From contig NZ_CP064939.1 of the NCBI RefSeq assembly GCF_015679185.1, positions 5,022,001-5,086,000 on the forward strand: a stretch of 64,000 nt of DNA. Reading direction: 5' to 3'. The notes under the pieces were generated by a model. It saw only the letters and a list, made by a program, of their open reading frames with translations. It searched no databases and was not told where the DNA came from. The translations under genes were made by a program, and so were the position numbers. This DNA comes from Pedobacter endophyticus (GTDB lineage Bacteria > Bacteroidota > Bacteroidia > Sphingobacteriales > Sphingobacteriaceae). Each line of letters starts with the position of its first letter. The stretch's first letter is position 1. This document shows positions 34,476-41,819 of the stretch, piece by piece.

Positions 34476-34781
34476 TTAAAAGATCAGTTTTGTTGCGATA
34501 AAGGAATAGCATACAACGAGCGGAATATTGAGCAGCGTATACAAGATGGTAGCCGCTATTTTAGATCGGTATTGAACGTTACGGCTCATCTCGATCAATA
34601 AGACCAAAACAACGATTAAGTTGCCCAGCGCTGCAGAAAAGATAAAAGCGAGGCCGAAAATGGCTATCTCAAGCCTGTTAAGTACCATGAAACACAGGAA
34701 GATAAATGTGCCAATTACGGCCGAGCATTGGGCAACACGTTTACCTACTGAAATTATTCTGGGTTCGTTATCGTGATTCAT
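34476..34781 (-). CDS. small membrane protein of the regulator cluster
   Basis: 101 residues, if begun at 34781 (MNHDNEPRIISVGKR); the longer frame to 34814 would overlap the operator-like site. Three hydrophobic helices (VIGTFIFLCFMVLNR, IAIFGLAFIFSAALGNLIVVLVLLI, ILYTLLNIPLVVCYSFI) and no motif that I know. It lies 17 bases before the DUF4173 gene and is likely cotranscribed. Confidence 0.75.
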   Translation of the reverse strand: MNHDNEPRIISVGKRVAQCSAVIGTFIFLCFMVLNRLEIAIFGLAFIFSAALGNLIVVLVLLIEMSRNVQYRSKIAATILYTLLNIPLVVCYSFIATKLIF

Positions 34782-34790
34782 TCTTTGGGC

Positions 34791-34820
34791 TTTTAAAAGT
34801 ACTTTGAAATTCAAAGTAAA
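34791..34820. promoter_or_regulatory. operator-like palindrome, copy 1
   Basis: ACTTTGAA (34801-34808) and TTCAAAGT (34810-34817) form a perfect inverted repeat around one base, preceded by TTTTAAAAGT (34791-34800). The same arrangement, with changes at only a few positions, occurs at 35771-35800. Both lie just upstream of genes in the regulator cluster, so the winged-helix protein is the natural binder. Confidence 0.7.
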
Positions 34821-34837
34821 TGGTTAAAAAAAAATTG

Positions 34838-35134
34838 TTATAGTTTTCTGATCATTTTTTCGAGGGCATCTAAATGCGCCTTGAATGCTTGTTTTCCTAA
34901 CGGAGTAATGGTGTAGGTAGTACTCGTTTTTCGCCCCACAAAACCTTTATGTACTTTGATAAATTCGGCCTGCTCCAAGGTAGTGAGGTGCGAGGCGAGG
35001 TTTCCATCCGTTAATTCGAGCATTTGTTTTAGGTCGTTAAAGCCGATCTCATCGTTCACAACCAGAACAGACATTACGCCCAGCCTGATTCTGCTATCAA
35101 AAATCTTATTTAAATCTGCTATGGGGTTCTTCAT
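34838..35134 (-). CDS. winged-helix transcriptional regulator (HTH_34/ArsR-like)
   Basis: 98 residues: IFDSRIRLGVMSVLVVNDEIGFNDLKQMLELTDGNLASHLTTLEQAEFIKVHKGFVGRKTSTTYTITPLGKQAFKAHLDALEKMI. The stretch from FNDLKQ to TLEQAEFI is the helix-turn-helix, and GRKTSTTYTITPLG is the wing. This matches the small regulators typed as PF13601, which are commonly encoded beside membrane proteins. It follows the 211-residue membrane gene by one base. The probable operator sits at both ends of its unit. Confidence 0.9.
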   Translation of the reverse strand: MKNPIADLNKIFDSRIRLGVMSVLVVNDEIGFNDLKQMLELTDGNLASHLTTLEQAEFIKVHKGFVGRKTSTTYTITPLGKQAFKAHLDALEKMIRKL

Positions 35135-35135
35135 C

Positions 35136-35771
35136 CTATTTGCCTTTTTCGTACTTGAAATACATTAAAAGCCCATAAATAATATGTAATATACCAAAAC
35201 CGAACGCCCAGAAAATTAATCCGTAGCCCACATTAAACATGCAAATCAATCCCAATATAATCTCAAGATATCCCAAATATTTAATGTCGCTGAATGTGTA
35301 TTTGCTTGCGTTAACAAGCCCCAGCCCGTAGAAGATTAAACAGGTTGGCGCAATAATGCTATAAGTATTGGGGTGGTTAACCAGCAAAGCGATAATAAAC
35401 AGGCCACCCGCAACAATAGGTACAAACAGATTAATGATGAGCGACTTAAAGGTTTTGTCCCAAATGGGTAAGCCGCTGCGTTGGCTTTTTCTATAAGTAA
35501 ACAAAATTCCTCCGGCCAGGGCAACGAATAAGATGATAAAGGCCAGTTTAATGAGATTATACTCCAAATCGAGCTCTCCTGAAACACCATATCTGTAAAC
35601 ATCGCCGCTTTTAAACTTATCGATCTCAACCTGCGCAAAATAGGCACCGATAAGCGCAATTACCCCTGCAAAAACGCCCGATAACCCGCTTAACGAAATA
35701 AATCGCGAAGATCTATCCATCATTTCTCTGATGTCTTTCAATGCATTAAGTTGTTCCTGCGAGCTGTCCAT
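35136..35771 (-). CDS. five- or six-helix membrane protein of the regulator cluster
   Basis: 211 residues beginning MDSSQEQLNALKDIREMMDRSSRFISLSGLSGVFAGVIALIGAYFA, with an amphipathic N-terminal helix and then about five hydrophobic helices. The N-terminal block resembles Bacteroidota proteins of unknown role found next to PF13601-type regulators. It is the first gene of the operon with the regulator; its start codon touches an operator-like site. I cannot assign a function. Confidence 0.8.
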   Translation of the reverse strand: MDSSQEQLNALKDIREMMDRSSRFISLSGLSGVFAGVIALIGAYFAQVEIDKFKSGDVYRYGVSGELDLEYNLIKLAFIILFVALAGGILFTYRKSQRSGLPIWDKTFKSLIINLFVPIVAGGLFIIALLVNHPNTYSIIAPTCLIFYGLGLVNASKYTFSDIKYLGYLEIILGLICMFNVGYGLIFWAFGFGILHIIYGLLMYFKYEKGK

Positions 35772-35800
35772 TTTAAAAGTGCTTTGTTTTTCAAAGTTAA
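35771..35800. promoter_or_regulatory. operator-like palindrome, copy 2
   Basis: TTTTAAAAGTGCTTTG (35771-35786), three bases, then a TTCAAAGT half-site ending at about 35797. It repeats the site at 34791-34820 and touches the start codon of the first gene. A protein bound here would block both transcription and translation start. Confidence 0.65.
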
Positions 35801-35841
35801 GGAAGAAAATGGTAATTGCAAATTTTTTTTCAAGAAGATCT

Positions 35842-36150
35842 AAGTTGTATCAAGAAGCGAGTATCAAGTATTAAGAATCAAGTATCAAGTTGCGGGTAGT
35901 AAATTTTCAGTTTGCACTTTGTTCTTTAAGCTTTAAGCTTTGGTCTTTTCCCAACGGGATGCCCTTGGCACAGCTTTGGCCTTTCAGCTTTGAGCTTTCA
36001 GCTTTAACCTTTAAACTTCAGTCTTTTCACTCCCAAACCTCTGGCTTTCGGACTCCCGACCCCGGACTTTTTAGTCTTTTCCCAAAGGGATGCCCTTGGC
36101 ACAGCTTTAATCTTTAGTCTTTCGGCTTTCTTAAGCTTTTTTCTTAAATT
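35842..36150. repeat. heptanucleotide arrays and a duplicated 27-mer before lolD
   Basis: Words ATCAAGT and ATTAAGA run from 35849 to 35897, then CTTTAAG, CTTTGGT, CTTTCAG, CTTTGAG and similar words fill 35917-36022 and 36107-36130 in steps of seven. Between them TTTTCCCAACGGGATGCCCT (near 35946) and TTTTCCCAAAGGGATGCCCT (near 36075) begin two copies of a 27-base unit. No gene is present. Confidence 0.85.
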
Positions 36151-36156
36151 TGAACC

Positions 36157-36807
36157 ATGCTAAAAGCCACTGGAATAAGAAAATCGTACGGAAATCTGGA
36201 AATTTTAAAGGGGGTAGACTTTGAGGTACAAAAAGGGGAAATTGTAAGCATCATTGGCCCTTCCGGCGCTGGTAAAAGTACACTTTTGCATATTTTAGGT
36301 ACGTTAGATAAGCCCGATAGCGGCACTGTGGCGCTTAAAGGGACAGTTATTAATAAGCTAAACGGGAATGTGCTAAGTGCTTTTCGCAACCAAAACGTAG
36401 GTTTCGTTTTCCAGTTTCACCATTTATTGCCTGAATTTAGCGCAATCGAGAATATTTGTATTCCTGCCTTTATTGCAAAAACGGGTAAGAAGCAGGCTGA
36501 AACGCGGGCTTTGGAGTTACTCGATTTATTTGGGTTAAAAGACAGGGCACAACATAAACCCAATCAATTATCGGGAGGAGAGCAGCAACGAATTGCAATC
36601 GCCAGGGCCTTGATTAACAGTCCGTCGATTATTCTTGCCGATGAGCCATCGGGAAATCTCGATTCTGAAAATGCTGCGGCTTTGCACAAGCTTTTCGTAA
36701 GCTTACGCGATAATTTCCACCAAACTTTTGTAATCGTTACCCACAATGAGCACCTGGCCAAAACAGGAGATAGGGTAGTGACTATGAAGGACGGATTAAT
36801 AATATAG
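36157..36807 (+). CDS. ABC transporter ATP-binding protein (LolD-like)
   Basis: 216-residue ATPase of the MacB/LolD group. Walker A is GPSGAGKST (residues about 37-45), the Q-loop FQFHHLLPEF, the signature LSGGEQQRIAIARAL, Walker B IILADEPSGNLD, and the switch His VTHNEHL. FHHLLPEFSAIENICIPA is typical of LolD. No permease gene lies next to it; LolC/E-type partners would be elsewhere. It begins after a repeat-rich leader. Lipoprotein release is an inference from subgroup only. Confidence 0.92.
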   Translation: MLKATGIRKSYGNLEILKGVDFEVQKGEIVSIIGPSGAGKSTLLHILGTLDKPDSGTVALKGTVINKLNGNVLSAFRNQNVGFVFQFHHLLPEFSAIENICIPAFIAKTGKKQAETRALELLDLFGLKDRAQHKPNQLSGGEQQRIAIARALINSPSIILADEPSGNLDSENAAALHKLFVSLRDNFHQTFVIVTHNEHLAKTGDRVVTMKDGLII

Positions 36808-36819
36808 GACATGATTTGA

Positions 36820-37082
36820 AGAAAGTACGAAGTCGGAAAGTCCGGTGTCCGAATTATGGGTGAAGACTAAAGCGAACCAAGCCTTTTTTCTTCAAGATAC
36901 ATGCTTATTTTAAGTTAGCAATTTAGCAGTTTTCAATAATCAATTCAACAATATTAGCAATTCGATCATATGTTATTCTCTCACTCAATAATTCATTCAC
37001 TCACTCATTCATTCAGTCATTCAATAACTCATTTACTTACTCATTCACTCACTCATTCACTCATTCATTCAATATTTCGCCC
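36820..37082. repeat. heptad words and a TCAT/TCAC microsatellite
   Basis: AGTACGA, AGTCGGA, AAGTCCG and GTGTCCG words (36827-36854) are related to the array at 63590-63668. From about 36981 to 37076 the sequence is built of TCAT, TCAC and TCAG in four- and eight-base steps. No gene is seen. Confidence 0.8.
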
Positions 37083-37562
37083 GTGAAAATTCTCATTACA
37101 GGAGCAAACAATGCAAAGGCTATGAAGCTATTAAAGGCGTTTCCAAACCATTTTCTTTTGCTAGCCGATTATGGAGAGGTACCAGAAATGGCCACCGCAA
37201 ATTACGCCATCAAATCGCTTGGCGAGCTTAATAAGGAGAGTATTGCCCATGTTTTGTTAAACTTCTGCATTACCGAAGCCATCGATAGCATCATTCCACT
37301 TCACCAGTTTGAAATCGAGCCTTTGGCCAAATCGTCGGTTCTGTTCAACGAATATGGCATTCAGGTTTTAACACCGCCAGCCGATAAGCTAGTTGACTAT
37401 CTTCCGCCGGACGCTAACTTTTATAAAAACTTTGCAATATTTATCGCCGGAGAATGCATTTTTGCCAGTGGAAAAGAAATTTTTGTGAAACAAAGTGAAG
37501 AAGTTAATGGGGTATTTGGCTACGAAACAGCTGGCGATGACTTAAAACTATTTACGATATAA
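37083..37562 (+). CDS. hypothetical protein, Rossmann-like N-terminus
   Basis: 159 residues with a GTG start. MKILITGANNAKAMKLLKAFPNHFLLLADYG resembles the nucleotide-fold N-terminal domain of ATP-grasp proteins such as PylC or CarB, as does SIIPLHQFEIEPLAKSSVLFNEYGIQVLTPP. The ATP-grasp domain itself is missing, so it may be a stand-alone domain or a truncated relative. It is the first gene of an operon with a HAD-like protein and an S41 peptidase, with gaps of one and three bases. Confidence 0.7.
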   Translation: MKILITGANNAKAMKLLKAFPNHFLLLADYGEVPEMATANYAIKSLGELNKESIAHVLLNFCITEAIDSIIPLHQFEIEPLAKSSVLFNEYGIQVLTPPADKLVDYLPPDANFYKNFAIFIAGECIFASGKEIFVKQSEEVNGVFGYETAGDDLKLFTI

Positions 37563-37563
37563 T

Positions 37564-38172
37564 ATGGATGCTTATCAAAAAGTAAAGGATAAAAAGCTCG
37601 TAATTTTCGAACTGGATAATGTTTTATTCCCCGAAAAAGATTATTTGTTGCAGGTTTATTACTTATTTGCCCAGTTTATAGAATATACAGAGCAAAAACT
37701 GGCGACACCGATTCTCGAGTTTATGCGCAATGAGTTTGAAGTTAATGGGCGTGAGGAGATTTTCGAAAAAATGGCTACGGCATTCGATATAGACCGAAAG
37801 TATAAGCGCAATTTCGATTTACTGCACCTCAATGCACGGTTGCCGTTAAAACTTTTGCTGTACAAAAATATGCTCGAGTTTTTGCAGCAGCTGGTGATCG
37901 ATCGAACAAAGATTTGCATTGTAACAGCTGGAAATCCCGAGCAACAACTTAACAAAATAAAGCAAACCGAATGGAACGGATTAGAGAGCTACCTCACCGT
38001 TTATTTCTCGGCAGAACTGAATCAAACAAAATCAGAAATTTTTAAGAACATCCTAATCCAGAACAATTTATCAAATGACGAAGCGCTGGTTGTAGGCGTA
38101 AATAATTTAGATGAACATCAGGCTGGTTTAATTAATTTGCCGTATATTGAGTCATTAGATATTTACAGATAA
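37564..38172 (+). CDS. HAD-like protein with altered catalytic residues
   Basis: 202 residues of the haloacid dehalogenase fold. KKLVIFELDNVLFPEKDYL corresponds to motif I (DxDxT), but the nucleophile Asp is Glu at residue 16, while Asp 18 remains. KICIVTAGNPEQQLNKI is motif II, NQTKSEIFKNIL provides the motif III Lys, and EALVVGVNNLDEHQAG is motif IV with Val in place of the first acidic residue. Phosphatase activity is therefore doubtful. The helical cap lies between motifs I and II. It may act with its operon neighbour, but the job is unknown. Confidence 0.75.
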   Translation: MDAYQKVKDKKLVIFELDNVLFPEKDYLLQVYYLFAQFIEYTEQKLATPILEFMRNEFEVNGREEIFEKMATAFDIDRKYKRNFDLLHLNARLPLKLLLYKNMLEFLQQLVIDRTKICIVTAGNPEQQLNKIKQTEWNGLESYLTVYFSAELNQTKSEIFKNILIQNNLSNDEALVVGVNNLDEHQAGLINLPYIESLDIYR

Positions 38173-38175
38173 ACT

Positions 38176-39642
38176 ATGTTAAGAAAAATTTTTGCACACA
38201 ATGCCTTTTTTTGCGTGTTGGTTGGTGTAGTTGGCCTTGCTTCCTCTTGTAAAAAATCAGATTCGAACGGAAAAGGCACCCGGGCTGAGTTAACCAAAGA
38301 TTCGATTTATTTATATGCGCAGCAAACTTATTTTTGGAATGCAGGCATGCCCAGTTATTCGAGCTTTAACCCCAGAAAATATAGCTCAAATGAAGCCGTA
38401 TTAAACGCCATTAAGGCCTTGCCGAGTACCGGAGGGAAAGATAAATATTCGTTTATTGATGACGGCACCGTTGCCACAGAGTTGGGCGGGGTAGGGGGCG
38501 ATTACGGCTTTTCTGTAAATTACGATGGTTCGAACCTGCTAAGGGTAAAATATGTGTATTCAGCTTCGCCAGCCGCAGCTGTCGGCCTTAAAAGAGGCTA
38601 TCAGGTTACCAAGGTAAATGGCAAAACAACAATAAGATCAAGCCAAAGCGATATTGATAATTTAAACAATGGGATTTTTGGCGACAACCCAAGTATATCA
38701 TTAACAGTGGTAAAGCCCGATGGAAGTTCAGAAGATGTAACTATTCAGAGAAAAACCTATAACATTAATCCGATTTTATCATCGAAAACCTTTAACGTCG
38801 GCGCAAAAAAGGTTGGATACGTGGCCTTCAATACATTCACTACAAATGCTGTTGCGTTATTAGACCCATTGTTTAATCAATTTGCCACTGATGGAATTAG
38901 TGAGCTGATTGTAGATTTGCGGTATAATGGCGGCGGCTCGGTAGCTACTGCTGAAGCCCTGACAAATTTAATTGCGCCAAGCGCAGAAAACGGAAAGGTA
39001 ATGTACACCACCTATTGGACAAAAACGATGCGAGATGGCGCAGCGACGATTTTGCAAAACCAAAAATTTTATGCTGAAGGAAATGATAAAGTGGTTCGGC
39101 TGTACTCTTATTATGATTATTCTTACAAACCAACAATAGATGCAGGTAATCAGGAGGTTTTTGCCAAAAGAGGCACACTTAACGGCCTAATCAGGGTGTA
39201 CTTTTTAGTGTTAGGCGGCACTGCCTCAGCCAGCGAATTGCTTATTAATAACTTGAAACCAGTAATGGATGTAAAGCTGATCGGCAAACAAACCTACGGT
39301 AAGCCAGTTGGGTTTTTCTCGCTTCGAATTGATAAAAACGATCTGTATATTCCCCAGTTCGAAACCAAAAACCAGGTAGACGAAGGCGGTTACTTTAACG
39401 GGTTGGCAGTAAATAAAAATATTGCCGACGATTTGACAAAGGATTTCGGCGATCCATCAGAAAAATTATTGGCAGAGGCTCTGAATTATTCTGCAACGGG
39501 CAATTTTACCTCTTACTTAAAAGATAATAGCCTCAGCAGTACCACGGGATCATCAAGGCAGTCGATTGATAACGCTAACGAAAAGCTCGATCACGAATTT
39601 AAGGGAATGGTAGAAACCAGAAAACTGAAACTCAATAACTAA
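38176..39642 (+). CDS. S41 family peptidase, lipoprotein
   Basis: C-terminal processing-type serine peptidase of 488 residues. It has a lipoprotein signal (GVVGLASSCKKSDSNGKG, cysteine near residue 25), a helical N-terminal part, a PDZ-like domain (LRVKYVYSASPAAAVGLKRGYQVTKVNGK) and the S41 core. VGYVAFNTF and IVDLRYNGGGSV are core strands. VLGGTASASELLINNL carries the catalytic Ser, and GKQTYGKPVG the Lys. It is anchored at the envelope. It ends the operon, with a terminator some 150 bases on. Confidence 0.92.
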   Translation: MLRKIFAHNAFFCVLVGVVGLASSCKKSDSNGKGTRAELTKDSIYLYAQQTYFWNAGMPSYSSFNPRKYSSNEAVLNAIKALPSTGGKDKYSFIDDGTVATELGGVGGDYGFSVNYDGSNLLRVKYVYSASPAAAVGLKRGYQVTKVNGKTTIRSSQSDIDNLNNGIFGDNPSISLTVVKPDGSSEDVTIQRKTYNINPILSSKTFNVGAKKVGYVAFNTFTTNAVALLDPLFNQFATDGISELIVDLRYNGGGSVATAEALTNLIAPSAENGKVMYTTYWTKTMRDGAATILQNQKFYAEGNDKVVRLYSYYDYSYKPTIDAGNQEVFAKRGTLNGLIRVYFLVLGGTASASELLINNLKPVMDVKLIGKQTYGKPVGFFSLRIDKNDLYIPQFETKNQVDEGGYFNGLAVNKNIADDLTKDFGDPSEKLLAEALNYSATGNFTSYLKDNSLSSTTGSSRQSIDNANEKLDHEFKGMVETRKLKLNN

Positions 39643-39689
39643 GCCAAACAACCAGTTATAAGTCAGGCGTGTAAAGCTTCAAGCCGGTT

Positions 39690-39713
39690 GTCACCCTGAG
39701 CGGATTCGAAGGG
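39690..39713 (+). repeat. dispersed CCTGAGCGGA...CGAAGGG word
   Basis: GTCACCCTGAGCGGATTCGA at 39690-39709 and the following AGGG match the word found at 57, 113 and 5796. It sits between the S41 stop codon and the terminator. Confidence 0.8.
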
Positions 39714-39787
39714 TTAATGTAGACTTCGACTCTGCCCAACCCGACAGCGTGGATGAAAAAGTACGGTTGACACGACACTAGTTTTAG

Positions 39788-39817
39788 ACCGGTGCTTTAA
39801 AATGCATCGGTTTTTTT
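39788..39817 (+). terminator. intrinsic terminator of the S41 operon
   Basis: ACCGGTGC (39788-39795) pairs with GCATCGGT (39804-39811), with one G-T wobble, and seven T follow. It ends the 37083-39642 operon. Confidence 0.85.
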
Positions 39818-39906
39818 ATGCCCTTTACCCAATAAATGTACGAGCAGAGATTGTTTTTTATACAAAAATTTAATAAGCTTGTTCATCCTTAATCGTTAAA
39901 GACATC

Positions 39907-40173
39907 ATGCCAATAGAAACCGTAGAAAAAGAACATATAGCGTATTTGAACATCATCAATGCGAAAGAAGATCACAGCGACGATTTAAAAAAGAAACTCG
40001 ATGAGGCGCAGCGACTTGGGAACGAGTTTAAAGCAAAAGCGGTAATTACCTTTAACACCACAATTGGCCCAAAAAGAGTAGATACAACGGTTTGGTCGGT
40101 TACCGAAAAATACGTTCAATTGAAAAACAACATCCACATACCGCTTAAAAGTTTAATAGCTATTGATTTTTAG
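39907..40173 (+). CDS. conserved small hypothetical protein
   Basis: 88 residues: MPIETVEKEHIAYLNIINAKEDHSDDLKKKLDEAQRLGNEFKAKAVITF. The first half is helical and charged, and the second strand-rich (KAVITFNTTIGPKRVDTTVWSVTEKYVQLKNNIHIPLKSLIAIDF), resembling the small DUF-type proteins of Pedobacter whose end reads 'xxIPLKSLxxIdF'. No signal peptide and no catalytic motif are seen. It precedes dprA by 57 bases on the same strand. Confidence 0.75.
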   Translation: MPIETVEKEHIAYLNIINAKEDHSDDLKKKLDEAQRLGNEFKAKAVITFNTTIGPKRVDTTVWSVTEKYVQLKNNIHIPLKSLIAIDF

Positions 40174-40230
40174 GCCGTTATCAAGGAAAATAAATCATCC
40201 CGATTTTATTTAACCTTAACCTAAAAATTA

Positions 40231-41322
40231 ATGAGTACGCTCCACAACATTGCTTTAACCTTTATTAAATCAATCGGCCCCGTTAACGCCAAAAACCTGC
40301 TTGCCTATTGTGGAAGTGCTGAAGCCGTTTTTTCGGCCAACAGAACGCAGTTACTGCAGATTCCGGGCATTGGCCAGAAAACCGTTGAAGCCATTTTAAC
40401 TACCAATGCGCTTAAAAGAGCCGAAGAAGAGCTTAAATTTGTTGAGCGACATGGCATTGAGGTGCTTTTTTTTACTGACGAAAATTATCCCAAAAGGCTG
40501 AAAAATTGCTTTGATTCGCCCATTTTACTCTACTTTAAAGGGGAAGCGAACTTAAATCACCCACGCATTATTAGCATTGTGGGCACCCGGAATGCCACCG
40601 AATATGGTAAGCAACTTTGCAAAAGCTTATGCGAAACACTTTCGCCCTACGATTTGTTGATTGTGAGCGGCCTCGCCTATGGAATAGATGTAACGGCTCA
40701 TAAAGAGTGTATTGCAAATCAAATTGCTACAGTTGGCGTACTTGGGCACGGCTTAGATAGGTTGTATCCGCAGGTACATAAAAGCGTATCGCAAAAAATG
40801 GTGCTAAATGGCGGCCTGCTTTCTGAATTTCCAACGCTGACCAATCCGGATAGGCAGAACTTTCCACAGCGGAACAGGATTATTGCAGGCATTGCCGACG
40901 CCACGATTGTAGTTGAAGCATCGATAAAAGGTGGTGCACTAATCACAGCCGAAATAGCAAATTCTTACAATAAAGACGTTTACGCTTTTCCCGGCCGAAC
41001 GAATGATGTTTTTTCGGAGGGCTGCAATTTTCTCATCAAAACCAACCGGGCGGGGTTAATCAACAACGCCAACGATTTAATTTATTATCTGGGCTGGGAC
41101 GATAAGGTTAAAGAGAAAAAGCAAACTCAAACAGCTTTGCAACTCAGCCTCACCCCAAACGAACAGAAAGTTGTTGAGGCACTGCAAACTGGCCAGCTTT
41201 CTATCGACGAGCTTTGCATTGCACTCAATATTCAACAAAGCAAACTGGCCATTGTTATCCTCACGTTAGAAATGCAGGGAATTATCGTTTCATTGCCTGG
41301 TAAAGTATATAAGTTGGCTTGA
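40231..41322 (+). CDS. dprA: DNA processing protein DprA
   Basis: Loads RecA on incoming single-stranded DNA during natural transformation. NRTQLLQIPGIGQKTVEAIL is an N-terminal helix-hairpin-helix, IISIVGTRNATEYGKQLCK starts the Rossmann-like fold, and VSGLAYGIDVTAHK is the signature. GLLSEFPTLTNPDRQNFPQRNRIIAGIAD and KGGALITAEIANSYNKDVYAFPGR continue it. A C-terminal winged-helix (LSIDELCIALNIQQSKLAIVILTLEMQGIIVSLPGKVYKL) is present, as in full-length members. At 363 residues it is complete. Confidence 0.97.
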   Translation: MSTLHNIALTFIKSIGPVNAKNLLAYCGSAEAVFSANRTQLLQIPGIGQKTVEAILTTNALKRAEEELKFVERHGIEVLFFTDENYPKRLKNCFDSPILLYFKGEANLNHPRIISIVGTRNATEYGKQLCKSLCETLSPYDLLIVSGLAYGIDVTAHKECIANQIATVGVLGHGLDRLYPQVHKSVSQKMVLNGGLLSEFPTLTNPDRQNFPQRNRIIAGIADATIVVEASIKGGALITAEIANSYNKDVYAFPGRTNDVFSEGCNFLIKTNRAGLINNANDLIYYLGWDDKVKEKKQTQTALQLSLTPNEQKVVEALQTGQLSIDELCIALNIQQSKLAIVILTLEMQGIIVSLPGKVYKLA

Positions 41323-41340
41323 TACAAAGTTGTTTTGCAA

Positions 41341-41387
41341 AGTCATCCGATGAGTTTCGGCATATCGCACATACTCATCGGACGACT
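41341..41387. repeat. inverted repeat related to 10456-10503
   Basis: AGTCATCCGATGAGT (41341-41355) and ACTCATCGGACGACT (41373-41387) are complementary over 15 bases with one mismatch, around a 17-base loop. The outer arm shares AGTCATC and GATGA with the element near thyA. The copy begins 19 bases after dprA. Confidence 0.8.
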
Positions 41388-41819
41388 AATTATAGTAAAT
41401 CCTAGCGTATCCTATATAAGTAACCGATCAATAGATTTGGAAAACGAGTGTTTGCGGCACCTGGCGGCGTGCAGCCCCGCTATTGCCCATAGTCCTCGCT
41501 TTGCCAACACACAAAGCTTTGGCTCGCTCCGGGCTATTTGGCGCTATCGGGTTTAAAATTAACGGTTGAGATGGATCGGTGACTTTTGCGATGTATAATT
41601 GACTGAATTCGCATAATTGATTTCGAAAATCTGTGCGCTGTTAACCGGCAATGACCGAAAATTTCAACCGATATCGTTTTTCGCCCAATAATCAATCTAT
41701 ATTGCCTATCATTATTGTAGATTACGAAATGAAAAACTATTTAAATGGTTTTTCCAAAATTATGTTTCGAATTTGATATAGTTCATAAAATTCTTAATGC
41801 CTTTGCTTAATTTTGTAGC
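41388..41819. other. spacer with an imperfect GC-rich palindrome-like stretch
   Basis: Around 41456-41556 a GC-rich segment (GGCGGCGTGCAGCCCCGCTAT near the left, GCTATTTGGCGCTATCGGG near the right) looks like a larger dispersed repeat element of Bacteroidota spacers. The 73-codon frame through it is not protein-like. A TAATTTTG box (about 41807) lies just before the next start codon. No other gene is seen. Confidence 0.5.

Noticed and set aside
41335..41556. 73-codon frame after dprA
   Set aside because: It runs through an inverted repeat and a GC-rich dispersed element and matches no protein.
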